Below, one piece after another: positions 26,462-34,322 of a stretch of DNA of 64,000 nucleotides. The notes beneath the pieces were generated by a model. That model saw nothing but the letters and a program-made list of their open reading frames with translations. It was not told where the DNA came from and ran no database searches. The stretch lies in assembly GCA_031425035.1 (NCBI GenBank), contig JANPIN010000103.1, positions 62,001-126,000 on the forward strand, given 5' to 3'. Source of the DNA: M3007 sp031425035 (GTDB lineage: Bacteria > Bacteroidota > Bacteroidia > Chitinophagales > Saprospiraceae). Numbering within the stretch: the stretch's first letter is position 1; the number at the start of each line of letters is the position of its first letter. Made by a program: the position numbers and the translations under genes.

Positions 26462-27454
26462 ATGAGCAGCCAAGCACCTGTGCCGGTCGGAAAACCGGTG
26501 TTTTTGCCGGGCCTGGCACCGGTGCTGACGGAAACTGCCCGGTCTCATCCGGCGGATACGGATCTTTTACGACAAATGCTGGAGAAACTCAGCATGCCGT
26601 GGCTAGCCTCCCTATCCGCCGGCAGACCGGTGGGCAGCAGCCTGCTTACACCGGGCGGCTACCCGCTGGAATTTAATTTTTCCACGGGCCACAGCAACCT
26701 GTGCTACACGGCTGAGCCCGGGCTGCCCGATGATCCGCCTGCCGTGAAATGGGCCCATATTGACCGCTTAGTGCCTGGATTTGACCGGCGCCAACATGCG
26801 GAACTGGACCTGCTGGTCGCCCAGTCCGGTCAGCGATTCGGCTGCTGGATCAGTTTTCGCCACCTGCCTGGCGGTTTGGCGGCTAAAATTTACCAGGAAG
26901 TGACGACGGCCGCGGCCCCGGCTATTGCCGCTATTCTGCATGCCACATTGCCAGCCATAAAAAAAGCGGACCTCCTACCGCTGCTGTTCGGCGTTTTCCC
27001 CGGCCGGAAAAAAACGGTCGAATACTATTGCGGTATACGGAACAGCAGCCTGGGGGTACTGCAGGAACTAGTTAATCAAACGGGTACGGGATGGCAATTG
27101 CCTTTTTTGCGCCATTGCCTGAGCGACCTGGCAGCAGAGTCGCAAGCGACCATATTCGACCGTTTGCGGCTGGGCGCCAGTTTCCGGTTCGACGAAACCG
27201 GGCAACCCTCGTTGACTATCTTTGTCAACGCCCCGCAATTATTTGCAACTAACCTGCGAGCCAGAACGGCGCTGCTGGCCCTGGCCGGACAATTAAATGC
27301 GCCCATGGCCTTGTACGAGCGGCTGACGGCGGAAGATGCAACTGCCGCAGCCGGGTCTTTTGCCTATAGCATAATCAGTTTCAAACTGGAACCGACCGGT
27401 GGCCTGGAAATGGGCTTCGGTTGGCATCCGGCTATTTCCGGGATGCCGGCATAA
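26462..27454 (+). CDS. Protein resembling ABBA-fold (DMATS-type) prenyltransferases
   Basis: This 330-residue cytoplasmic protein is the last gene of the toxin-like operon, its ATG one base after the previous stop. By eye several blocks resemble the bacterial aromatic prenyltransferase family: LLTPGGYPLEFNFSTG with YTAEPG, then a basic strand FGCWISFRHLPGGLAAKIYQ, a second strand pair TVEYYCGIRNSSLG, and a C-terminal pair ending GFGWHP. In that family such strands line a barrel where prenyl diphosphate is attached to tryptophan-like substrates. The match is from memory of motifs and weak; a catalytically inactive relative or an unrelated fold is possible. Confidence 0.5.
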   Translation: MSSQAPVPVGKPVFLPGLAPVLTETARSHPADTDLLRQMLEKLSMPWLASLSAGRPVGSSLLTPGGYPLEFNFSTGHSNLCYTAEPGLPDDPPAVKWAHIDRLVPGFDRRQHAELDLLVAQSGQRFGCWISFRHLPGGLAAKIYQEVTTAAAPAIAAILHATLPAIKKADLLPLLFGVFPGRKKTVEYYCGIRNSSLGVLQELVNQTGTGWQLPFLRHCLSDLAAESQATIFDRLRLGASFRFDETGQPSLTIFVNAPQLFATNLRARTALLALAGQLNAPMALYERLTAEDATAAAGSFAYSIISFKLEPTGGLEMGFGWHPAISGMPA

Positions 27455-27507
27455 ATTCCTTTTGCAAGCTGCTTCGTTTCCATGTGGGCTGTATTTTTGC
27501 CCATCTT

Positions 27508-28032
27508 ATGGAACATACCGACCATTTTACCTCTACGCTGGAAGAATCTACCAACAAACTCTGGGGCTGTCACTTCGTCGTACCGCAGGTCGTGGCGCTT
27601 ACCCTGATCGCCCAGCGCGAAGATCGTCGCGTGGTGTGTGTTTTAAATGAAAAAACCACCTGGCAATGCGCCATGCTGCCCCGGGGCGACGGTACTTTCC
27701 TCATCACCGTGAATAAAAAAATTCAGAAGGACCAGGGACTGACCATCGGTTCCCGCGTGCAGATCGCTCTACGCCCGGATGATAGCGAATTCGGCCTGCC
27801 CATGCCCGAAGAACTGGCCGAAGTGCTGGCCCAGGATCCGGAAGGCCACCGCCTTTTTCATGCCCTGACGCCGGGTAAACTGCGCACCCTGCTCTACATC
27901 GTTGGTCAGGTGAAAAACAGTGATGGCCGCATCCATCGCTCCTTCGCCATCGTCGAACATTTGAAAATCAATGGCGGAAAAATAAACTTCCGGCAATTGA
28001 ACGAAGCCCTCAAAATGCTGACTGCCAAATAA
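27508..28032 (+). CDS. YdeI/OmpD-associated family protein with DUF1905 domain
   Basis: This 174-residue soluble protein has a DUF1905 barrel in the first half (WGCHFVVPQVVALTL, then WQCAMLPRGDGTFLITVNKK) and a C-terminal YdeI-like helical segment (EELAEVLAQDPEGHRLFHAL then LTPGKLRTLLYIVGQVKNSD). Proteins of this type are linked in annotation to bacteriocin protection and to OmpD regulation, but the biochemical role is not known. I chose ATG 27508; an in-frame ATG 87 bases upstream overlaps the previous gene. It follows the toxin-like operon by 53 bases, so an immunity-like link is conceivable but unsupported. Confidence 0.75.
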   Translation: MEHTDHFTSTLEESTNKLWGCHFVVPQVVALTLIAQREDRRVVCVLNEKTTWQCAMLPRGDGTFLITVNKKIQKDQGLTIGSRVQIALRPDDSEFGLPMPEELAEVLAQDPEGHRLFHALTPGKLRTLLYIVGQVKNSDGRIHRSFAIVEHLKINGGKINFRQLNEALKMLTAK

Positions 28033-28038
28033 CACGCG

Positions 28039-28626
28039 CTAGCTATGCGCCGCAATAAACGTTCGGCTATGTGCTACCAGATCCGGAAAAAAAGCATCGA
28101 AACTGGCGGAAAATAGGTCGATACTGGCAAAAAAGTAGTCCAGCAGGGGAATATAATCAAAATCCGGGGGCAGTCGCCGGCTGAAGCGCTCGAACACCCA
28201 TTCGATGCCGACCCGGTTTTGATAACCATGTAAAAACCGCCCGGCTACCATGTGCGGTATCCTTTCCTGTAAAACCGGCGGCAGGTCCTGCACCCGTTTT
28301 TGCAAAATGCGGTAGGTTTTCTCCGCAAAATCATCAAACTTTTCCGGCGTGTGCTTCGACCATTGCCTGGCCAGTAAATGGTCGGCCAAAATGTCGTGAA
28401 TGGGACCGGCATAACGGCCGGCAAAGGGACGTAATAAGTGCATGCTCGCCCGAACCTGTGCATGATTGTCCGTAAATGCATCGATCGCGCGGTGCAGAAG
28501 TATGCCCTGCTGCATACGCGCCGGGTACAATTTCCAGTCGTTGCCTTTGATAAAATCGCCGCTGAAATTGCCGGTCAACAGGTCTTCATCCCCGAAAGAC
28601 AGGAAACAGTGGGCGAGGTGATTCAT
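28039..28626 (-). CDS. Acyl-carrier-protein phosphodiesterase-like protein (AcpH/DUF479 family)
   Basis: This 195-residue protein of the HD-like AcpH family can remove the phosphopantetheine arm from acyl-carrier protein. The start MNHLAHCFLSFGDEDLLTGN, the DFIKGNDWKLYP block, GILLHRAIDAFTDNHAQV with conserved His and Asp, and the metal-site stretch AGPIHDILADHLLARQW are all as in the family. It converges on the DUF1905 gene, with only 6 bases between stops, and diverges from ychF. Confidence 0.85.
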   Translation of the reverse strand: MNHLAHCFLSFGDEDLLTGNFSGDFIKGNDWKLYPARMQQGILLHRAIDAFTDNHAQVRASMHLLRPFAGRYAGPIHDILADHLLARQWSKHTPEKFDDFAEKTYRILQKRVQDLPPVLQERIPHMVAGRFLHGYQNRVGIEWVFERFSRRLPPDFDYIPLLDYFFASIDLFSASFDAFFPDLVAHSRTFIAAHS

Positions 28627-28690
28627 GATTCAACGCGATGAAAAAGGGTGAGAAAGTATGGCCGCAACCGGAAATTGGGGCGGATTTTTC

Positions 28691-28698
28691 TACTTTTG
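28691..28698 (+). promoter_or_regulatory. Candidate -7 element (TACTTTTG) for ychF
   Basis: The octamer matches TAnnTTTG and lies 109 bases before the ychF start, in the divergent gap with acpH. A proper -33 TTTG at 19-21 bases is not seen. Confidence 0.35.
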
Positions 28699-28806
28699 CG
28701 CCCGCCTTTGTAACAGAAAGACAAAGTCGGGTATAATGTTCAGATTAACCAGCGAACGTGTTGAAATTTAGCACCTAAGCACATTGACAAATTAGCACTT
28801 TAAAAT

Positions 28807-29910
28807 ATGCCTTTACAATGCGGTATTGTTGGCCTGCCCAACGTCGGAAAATCCACTTTGTTCAATGCGCTGACCAACGGTAAAGCCCTGGCCGCCAACT
28901 ATCCCTTCGCTACCAAAGACCCGAATCTCGGCGTGATCTCGGTGCCGGATATACGGCTCGATAAACTGGCCGAACTGGTGCTGCCCCAGCGTATCCTGCC
29001 CACAACTGTCGAAATCCTCGACATCGCCGGCCTGATCAAAGGCGCCAGTAAAGGTGAAGGCCTGGGTAATCAGTTCCTGGCCAATATCCGGGAAGTAGAC
29101 GCCATTATTCACGTAGTACGCTGCTTCGAAGACGATAATGTGGTGCACGTCGACGGCTCCGTCAATCCAATCCGCGATAAAGAGATCATCGACCTGGAAC
29201 TGGGCCTGAAAGACCTGGAAACCGTGGAAAAACGCCTGGATAAAGTGGCCCGCGGTGCCCGGACGGGTAATCGTGACGACCAGCGCGTACTGGATGTGCT
29301 GACCGTGGTGAAACCCCACCTGGAACAAGGCCGCTCGGCCCGCGAATTGTTCGCTACCCTCGACGACGAGGGCAAAGCGACGTTGCGCGAACTGACGCTG
29401 CTGACCGCCAAACCGGTGCTCTATGTCTGTAATGTGGACGAAGCCGCCGTACTGACCGGCAATAAACTTACGGAGACATTCAAACAGTCCGTTGCAGCGG
29501 AAGGCGCCGAGGTCATCCTGATCTGCGCCGGTATTGAAGCCGAAATTGCGGAGCTGGATACCAAAGAAGACCGGCTGGAGTTCCTGTCGGCCATGGGTCT
29601 GGACCAGCCGGGAGTGAACAAACTCATTTTCTCGGCCTATAAGTTATTGAACCTCATCACGTACTTCACCGCCGGCGTGCAGGAAGTGCGGGCCTGGACG
29701 GTTCGCCGCGGCGCCAAAGCGCCCGAAGCGGCCGGGGTGATCCACTCCGATTTCGAGAAAGGTTTTATCCGCGCTGAAGTGATCAAGTACCAGGATTTTA
29801 TCACCTTGGGCTCCGAAGCGAAAGTGAAAGAAGCGGGTAAAATGGCCGTGGAAGGCAAGGAATATGAGGTGGGCGACGGCGACGTCATGCACTTCCGGTT
29901 TAATGTGTAA
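28807..29910 (+). CDS. ychF: Redox-regulated ribosome-binding ATPase YchF (OLA1 type)
   Basis: YchF is an Obg-family P-loop NTPase that prefers ATP and binds ribosomes. The 367-residue length is standard. G1 is GIVGLPNVGKSTLFNAL, the G3 region is LDIAGLIKGASKGEGLGNQF, and the altered G4-like motif sits in LYVCNVDE, which relaxes guanine specificity. A helical hairpin lies at about 125-200. The C-terminal TGS domain contains FTAGVQEVRAWTVRRGAKAP and ends YEVGDGDVMHFRFNV. It is a single gene followed by a mirrored repeat array. Confidence 0.97.
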   Translation: MPLQCGIVGLPNVGKSTLFNALTNGKALAANYPFATKDPNLGVISVPDIRLDKLAELVLPQRILPTTVEILDIAGLIKGASKGEGLGNQFLANIREVDAIIHVVRCFEDDNVVHVDGSVNPIRDKEIIDLELGLKDLETVEKRLDKVARGARTGNRDDQRVLDVLTVVKPHLEQGRSARELFATLDDEGKATLRELTLLTAKPVLYVCNVDEAAVLTGNKLTETFKQSVAAEGAEVILICAGIEAEIAELDTKEDRLEFLSAMGLDQPGVNKLIFSAYKLLNLITYFTAGVQEVRAWTVRRGAKAPEAAGVIHSDFEKGFIRAEVIKYQDFITLGSEAKVKEAGKMAVEGKEYEVGDGDVMHFRFNV

Positions 29911-29915
29911 AAAAT

Positions 29916-30041
29916 GGTTTAGAGGGGTTTGAAAGGTTTAGAGGGGTTTAGTTGATGTAGGTGGGCTTTTGCATGCTATTTTAGCAATGTTTGGAGAACA
30001 GCGCTCTAAACCCCTCTAAACTTTCTAAACCCTTCTAAACC
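29916..30041. repeat. Mirrored GGTTTAGA-word arrays after ychF
   Basis: GGTTTAGAGGGGTTT words are repeated at 29,916-29,952, and their inverse CCCCTCTAAACTTTCTAAACC at 30,004-30,041, around a spacer of about 50 bases. The same words and plan occur between groES and groEL. Confidence 0.65.
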
Positions 30042-30069
30042 AATTCATTAACTTGCGATACTTATAACC

Positions 30070-30678
30070 ATGTTATCCACCATCATCTTCGATCTCGGCG
30101 GGGTACTGATCGACTGGAATCCGGAATATGTGTTTCGGGACGTTATTCCGGATGCGGAGCGCCGCCGGTATTTCTTCGAAAACATCTGCACCCACGACTG
30201 GAACATCGAGCAGGATGCCGGACGCCCGCTAGAAGAAGCAACTAACCTGCTGGTGCAGCAGTGGCCCGACTGGGAGCCGGAAGTGCGCAGTTACTATGGT
30301 CGCTGGGAAGAAATGCTGGGCGGTCCAATCGACGAGACGGTGGAACTTTTGCGCGAATTACGCGATCTGGGCACCCATCGGCTACTCGCACTGACCAACT
30401 GGAGCGCCGAAACTTTCCCCGTTGCCCTGGATCGCTACGATTTTCTGCAGTGGTTCGAGGGTATTGTGGTCTCCGGTACCGAGCGGACACGCAAGCCTTT
30501 TGCCGATATTTACCAGTTACTGCTGGATCGTTACGGGGTACAGCCGGAGGAAGCGGCCTTCATCGACGACAGTTTGAAAAACGTGGAGGGCGCCGCAGCA
30601 CTCGGTATTCAGGGTATTCACTTCCAGCATGCCGATCAGTTACGCGAAGCACTGCGGGGTTATGGCGTGGAATTGTAA
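30070..30678 (+). CDS. HAD-superfamily hydrolase (subfamily IA, YihX-like)
   Basis: This 202-residue phosphatase-like enzyme of the haloacid dehalogenase fold has motif 1 IFDLGGVLIDWN with the nucleophile aspartate. In this subgroup LGG stands where DxD is usual, as in YihX-type sugar phosphatases. Motif 2 is LALTNWS, motif 3 includes GTERTRKPFADIYQ with the lysine, and motif 4 is AAFIDDSLKNVEGA. A helical cap lies between residues 15 and 85. Glucose-1-phosphate or a related sugar phosphate is a reasonable guess. Confidence 0.88.
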   Translation: MLSTIIFDLGGVLIDWNPEYVFRDVIPDAERRRYFFENICTHDWNIEQDAGRPLEEATNLLVQQWPDWEPEVRSYYGRWEEMLGGPIDETVELLRELRDLGTHRLLALTNWSAETFPVALDRYDFLQWFEGIVVSGTERTRKPFADIYQLLLDRYGVQPEEAAFIDDSLKNVEGAAALGIQGIHFQHADQLREALRGYGVEL

Positions 30679-30740
30679 TGACGGGTAATAATTTTCGTTT
30701 TTGCTGATAAGACTTTCTGCTTTCATATAAAACAGCCACC

Positions 30741-31148
30741 ATGTCCAACGCACTAGGTACCAAGGAAGACCCCTGGAAACTGAAAACACCCCCGCAAACC
30801 TCCGAGTACGAAATGTACAAGGGCGAAAAAGACGGCCAGGAAATCCTGGTGTGTACGGTGGGTAAAACAGTGTTGCACTACGACTATCGTTGTATTCAGG
30901 ACTTGCACGCTATGCTACAGGCCCATGGCGACTGGATGGAACTGGGTGCTGCCGACGAACAAAAGCCGGCTAAAGAAGGTACCGTAGAGGCTTGGGGTCG
31001 TTCAACTGAAAATCCGGCAGGCGGCTGGTATGGCCTTAAGAAAGGACTGCGCGGCCGTTTTGGCATGTATTTGCCGCCCTTGATGGAAGCACTGGGCCTG
31101 GCGGAAGTAGAACATAACGCGAAGAACAACCGGATGCGGGCAAAATGA
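30741..31148 (+). CDS. Conserved protein of unknown function
   Basis: This 135-residue soluble protein has no signal peptide or membrane helix. It begins LGTKEDPWKLKTPPQTSEYE, then a strand pair around ILVCTVGKTVLHYDYR, and ends with a basic tail after LPPLMEALGLAEVEHNAKNN. The DPWKLKTPPGTS-like opening and the Trp-Gly block GGWYGLKKGLRGRFGMYLPP suggest a family that is conserved but of unknown function. The cupin gene follows after 6 bases, so they are probably co-transcribed. Confidence 0.72.
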   Translation: MSNALGTKEDPWKLKTPPQTSEYEMYKGEKDGQEILVCTVGKTVLHYDYRCIQDLHAMLQAHGDWMELGAADEQKPAKEGTVEAWGRSTENPAGGWYGLKKGLRGRFGMYLPPLMEALGLAEVEHNAKNNRMRAK

Positions 31149-31154
31149 AAACGG

Positions 31155-31523
31155 ATGGCCATGAACACGATCAATCTTGCGGATAAATTCAGCCAGTTCG
31201 ACCAGTTTTGGACGCCGAAAATCATTGCTGAACTGAATGATCAGTATGTCAAACTGGCTAAGGGTAAAGACGAGTTGATCTGGCATAGCCATGCCGAAGA
31301 GGACGAACTATTCGTGGTTGTGAAAGGCCAGCTCATTATGGAGTTTCGCGATAAAACAGTGACGGTCGGACCCGGTGAAATCCTGATCGTTCCCAAAGGC
31401 GTCGAGCACCTGCCGCGCACCAATGGCAAGGAAGTCTGGATCCTGCTCATCGAGCCAAAATCCACGAAACATACCGGGGAAGTAGTGCACGAAAAAACCG
31501 TGACGCAGCTCGACTGGTTATAA
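31155..31523 (+). CDS. Small cupin-domain protein
   Basis: This 122-residue single-domain cupin has the metal-binding motif 1 WHSHAEEDELFVVVKGQL and motif 2 PGEILIVPKGVEHLPR, giving two histidines, a glutamate and a third histidine. Such small cupins bind a metal and often a small carboxylate or sugar; the reaction is unknown. A second ATG two codons inside (MNTINL) is equally possible as the start. It converges on accD, the stops being adjacent. Confidence 0.85.
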   Translation: MAMNTINLADKFSQFDQFWTPKIIAELNDQYVKLAKGKDELIWHSHAEEDELFVVVKGQLIMEFRDKTVTVGPGEILIVPKGVEHLPRTNGKEVWILLIEPKSTKHTGEVVHEKTVTQLDWL

Positions 31524-32399
31524 TCAGCCCGCCATTTCTTTGCGCTGGGCGTGTTTGGCGTCAAAGAAAGCCAGCAAATCGCCCATCGTGTCGCGCAGAT
31601 CCTTGCGGTTCACGATCAGATCCAGGAAACCGTTTTCCAGCAAATATTCCGCCGTCTGAAAACCCTCGGGCAGGTCGCGTTTAATAGTTTCGCGGATCAC
31701 GCGGGGACCGGCAAACCCGATCAGCGCGCCTGGTTCGGCCAGATTTATATCGCCGAGCATGGCAAACGATGCCGTAACGCCACCGGTAGTCGGATCCGTC
31801 ATCAGCGAAAAGTAGGGCAGACCGGCTTTGGCCATCAGCGTAAGTTTGGCGCTGGTTTTGGCCATTTGCATCAGGGAAAAAGCGCTTTCCATCATACGCG
31901 CCCCGCCGGACTTGGAAATAATAATCAGTCCGGCCCGGGTCTCGAGCGCCTGATCGATGGCCAGGGAAATTTTCTGGCCGACGACCGAACCCATGGATCC
32001 ACCGATAAATTTAAAATCCATAGCCGCCACGACCAGCGGGTGGCCGTGTACGTTCCCGGCGCCGATGGCCAGGGCATCGGTGAGGCCGGTTTTCTTCATG
32101 CTTTCCTCGAGCCGGCGATCGTAGGGCTTGAGATCGGTAAAATGCAGGGCATCCACCGAGGCCAGGTTGTCGTGCAGGGTGACGTACTCCTGGTTATCAA
32201 ATAAAATTTCAAAATACTCTTCCGAACCGATCGCCGTGTGGTAGTCGCATTTCGGGCATTTATAGTAATTATCGCGTAGTGCCCGCGTGGTGCTGGTTTC
32301 CTTACAGCGTTTACACTGGAACCAAATCCCTTCCGGCACGTCCTTTTTCGACTTGGTAGCCGTAGAAATACCTTCTTTCAGTCGTTTAAACCAACTCAT
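31524..32399 (-). CDS. accD: Acetyl-CoA carboxylase carboxyltransferase, beta subunit
   Basis: AccD, together with AccA, transfers the carboxyl group from biotin carrier to acetyl-CoA, giving malonyl-CoA for fatty-acid synthesis. The 291-residue protein starts MSWFKRLKEGI and has the four-cysteine zinc ribbon (CKRC then CPKC) at residues of about 28-50. The crotonase-fold region has KFIGGSMGSVVGQKI, SGGARMMESAFSLMQMAK and LTDPTTGGVTASFAMLGDI (first residue M in this protein). I chose ATG 32399, since the upstream in-frame extension has no family character. Confidence 0.97.
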   Translation of the reverse strand: MSWFKRLKEGISTATKSKKDVPEGIWFQCKRCKETSTTRALRDNYYKCPKCDYHTAIGSEEYFEILFDNQEYVTLHDNLASVDALHFTDLKPYDRRLEESMKKTGLTDALAIGAGNVHGHPLVVAAMDFKFIGGSMGSVVGQKISLAIDQALETRAGLIIISKSGGARMMESAFSLMQMAKTSAKLTLMAKAGLPYFSLMTDPTTGGVTASFAMLGDINLAEPGALIGFAGPRVIRETIKRDLPEGFQTAEYLLENGFLDLIVNRKDLRDTMGDLLAFFDAKHAQRKEMAG

Positions 32400-32451
32400 A
32401 CGGTGCTTTTGATTGATTTGAATGGATATTCCGGGGATTGCAAACGGGGAG

Positions 32452-32459
32452 CAAAGATA
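32452..32459 (-). promoter_or_regulatory. Candidate -7 element (TATCTTTG) for accD
   Basis: On the minus strand the octamer matches TAnnTTTG, 52 bases before the accD ATG. The upstream -33 region reads GTTAAAA rather than TTTG. It sits in the divergent accD/ccmB gap. Confidence 0.4.
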
Positions 32460-32567
32460 ACATTGCCTCCCTGGTATTTTAACAGTTCTCTGCGGATTTC
32501 CGACCGGCCAAAATTGAGCACCCTGCACGTGGGAAATCCGCAGTGGCAGCGGTTACCTTTGCGCGCG

Positions 32568-33224
32568 ATGAAATGGAAAATGTTGTTAACGCTGCTCCAC
32601 AAGGAGTTTTTGCTGGAATTCCGTCAGGGCTATGCGCTGAGCGGGATCGTTTTGTACGTGTTCAGCATGGTGTTCGTGGTCTATATTGCCAGCATCAAGG
32701 TGGCGCCGCCGGTCTGGAACGTGCTTTTCTGGATCATCGTGCTCTTCGCTTCCATCAATGCCGTGGTCAAAAGTTTTGTGCAGGAAAGTGGCGCCCGGCA
32801 ACTTTACTACTATCAGCTCGTGGACCCGGCCATGTTGCTGCTGGGCAAGATCACGTATAACACCTTATTACTGTTAGTGTTAAGTACGCTCGCTTTCGGC
32901 GCATATAGCGTGGTGGCCGGCAATCCCGTGCGCGACTGGCCACTGTTCGCCCTGGTGCTGGCGCTGGGTAGTCTGGGGTTTTCCATTGCTTTTACTTTTA
33001 TTTCCTCCATTGCCGCCAAGGCCAATAACAGCGCTACGTTGATGGCCATTCTGAGTTTTCCGGTGGTACTGCCGATCCTGCTGACGCTGATCCGGCTGTC
33101 GCAAATTGCGCTGCGGCTGCTGCAGGATACGTCTTACAAAAGAGACATTATCAACCTGCTGGCGATCGATACGATTTTGATCACGCTGACTTTTGTACTG
33201 TTTCCATTCATTTGGAAGGATTAA
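32568..33224 (+). CDS. ccmB: Haem exporter subunit CcmB
   Basis: CcmB is the membrane permease of the CcmAB ATP-driven unit that works with CcmC and CcmD to free haem-CcmE in cytochrome c maturation. The 218-residue protein begins MKWKMLLTLLHKEFLLEFRQ, a cytoplasmic helix typical of the family, and has six membrane segments. The conserved second cytoplasmic region SGARQLYYYQLVDPAMLLLG corresponds to the RE...L.P block. ccmA is not adjacent, and ccmC lies 31 kb away. The ATG at 32568 follows a TACCTTTG promoter-like octamer by only 6 bases, so a nearly leaderless transcript is possible. Confidence 0.93.
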   Translation: MKWKMLLTLLHKEFLLEFRQGYALSGIVLYVFSMVFVVYIASIKVAPPVWNVLFWIIVLFASINAVVKSFVQESGARQLYYYQLVDPAMLLLGKITYNTLLLLVLSTLAFGAYSVVAGNPVRDWPLFALVLALGSLGFSIAFTFISSIAAKANNSATLMAILSFPVVLPILLTLIRLSQIALRLLQDTSYKRDIINLLAIDTILITLTFVLFPFIWKD

Positions 33225-33229
33225 GGCCC

Positions 33230-33793
33230 TTAATCCACCTTCAGCGGCGGCCCCACTACTTTCATATCATGTTCCGCAAAGACCCGGATCATTTCCTCCT
33301 TGCCTGGCGGACTCGTCCATTCGGCCGTGGCTTTGAAAAAAGCTTCCATTTTGCCGGCGGGCAGGTAAGAGACCAGCATTTTCGCTTTTTCGGTGAGCTG
33401 AACGAAGGCATGCGGCACATTGCGGGGCAGAAAGATGGTGTCACCGGCAGTTAGCGAGAACTTTTCTTCACCCACCTGAAAGTGATAATCCCCTTCGACG
33501 ACGTAAAACCATTCGTCCTGAAAAGGGTGGATATGCAGCGGCGGTCCACCTTTGGGCGTATGCCCGGTCTGTTCCAGAAAAGATATGCCGCCGTCGGTGT
33601 CGGCAGCGGAGATCTTGATATCCAACGTGTTAGCCGTTACCCCTTTCATTGTATAGTGCTCCCCGAAGCGGGCTTCTCCGGCACCTACTTTGAAACCCTT
33701 GTCGGTCCGGCTCCAGACTTTGTCCCTGACTTTGGCCAGTAGGGATATGGGGTACAGGGCAATGGAAGCGAGCATAAATTTCCTGCGTTGCAT
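33230..33793 (-). CDS. Exported cupin-domain protein
   Basis: This 187-residue protein starts MQRRKFMLASIALYPISLLA, a signal sequence with a twin-arginine-like start. The cupin core has motif 1 PLHIHPFQDEWFYVVEGDYH and motif 2 LTAGDTIFLPRNVPHAF with all metal-binding histidines. The last 40 residues form a helical extension (GKEEMIRVFAEHDMKVVGPP) common to quercetinase-like cupins of this phylum. The substrate is unknown. The frame is open for 345 bases upstream, but that part is antisense-type composition without family character, so the ATG at 33793 is preferred. Confidence 0.82.
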   Translation of the reverse strand: MQRRKFMLASIALYPISLLAKVRDKVWSRTDKGFKVGAGEARFGEHYTMKGVTANTLDIKISAADTDGGISFLEQTGHTPKGGPPLHIHPFQDEWFYVVEGDYHFQVGEEKFSLTAGDTIFLPRNVPHAFVQLTEKAKMLVSYLPAGKMEAFFKATAEWTSPPGKEEMIRVFAEHDMKVVGPPLKVD

Positions 33794-33911
33794 AGTAGCA
33801 TATTGAATGGTGAATGAATAGGCAGAGCCAGCGTTTAGACTGTAAAAGCCGGCCATTCCCAGTAATATTGCTGCAGCAGGAAAATTTAAACGCTTATGAC
33901 CAAAACTGGCT

Positions 33912-34250
33912 TTATTGCTTCCAAACAACAGCCAATACCTGACACAGCAGCGCGGCCGAGGCAAAACCGATGGCCAGTCTGGTAAAACCGGATTTATACA
34001 GTAAAAAAGCGGCCAGTAAAAAGAGCGCCAGCTCAAAGACCAGGCGGTAAGGGGTATCCAGTCGCTGCTCCGATTTTGGTGCGGCGAAAATGCCCCAGAG
34101 CACGATGGCCACCAACGGCAACGCCACGGCCAGGCCATATTTCCAGAAAGTCGTTTTTCCGGCCTGAAAGCCCCAGTAGCCGAGAACGACGAACATGGCT
34201 AGTTCCAGGGAAAAGGCGAGCATCTGGTTGAGAAGTCGGAGGAGTTGCAT
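33912..34250 (-). CDS. YrdB-family (DUF2568) membrane protein
   Basis: This 112-residue integral membrane protein has four hydrophobic helices at about residues 10-28, 38-55, 68-85 and 90-110. The family feature WGIFAAPKSEQRL lies in the middle loop. Members are widespread and uncharacterised. It follows the PNGase-like gene by 72 bases on the same strand. Confidence 0.8.
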   Translation of the reverse strand: MQLLRLLNQMLAFSLELAMFVVLGYWGFQAGKTTFWKYGLAVALPLVAIVLWGIFAAPKSEQRLDTPYRLVFELALFLLAAFLLYKSGFTRLAIGFASAALLCQVLAVVWKQ

Positions 34251-34322
34251 GTTATAGAAAGATAATTTTTCGGCCGCCCCACCATTAGCAGAACGGCCGA
34301 AAATTACGACAAGATTTAACTT

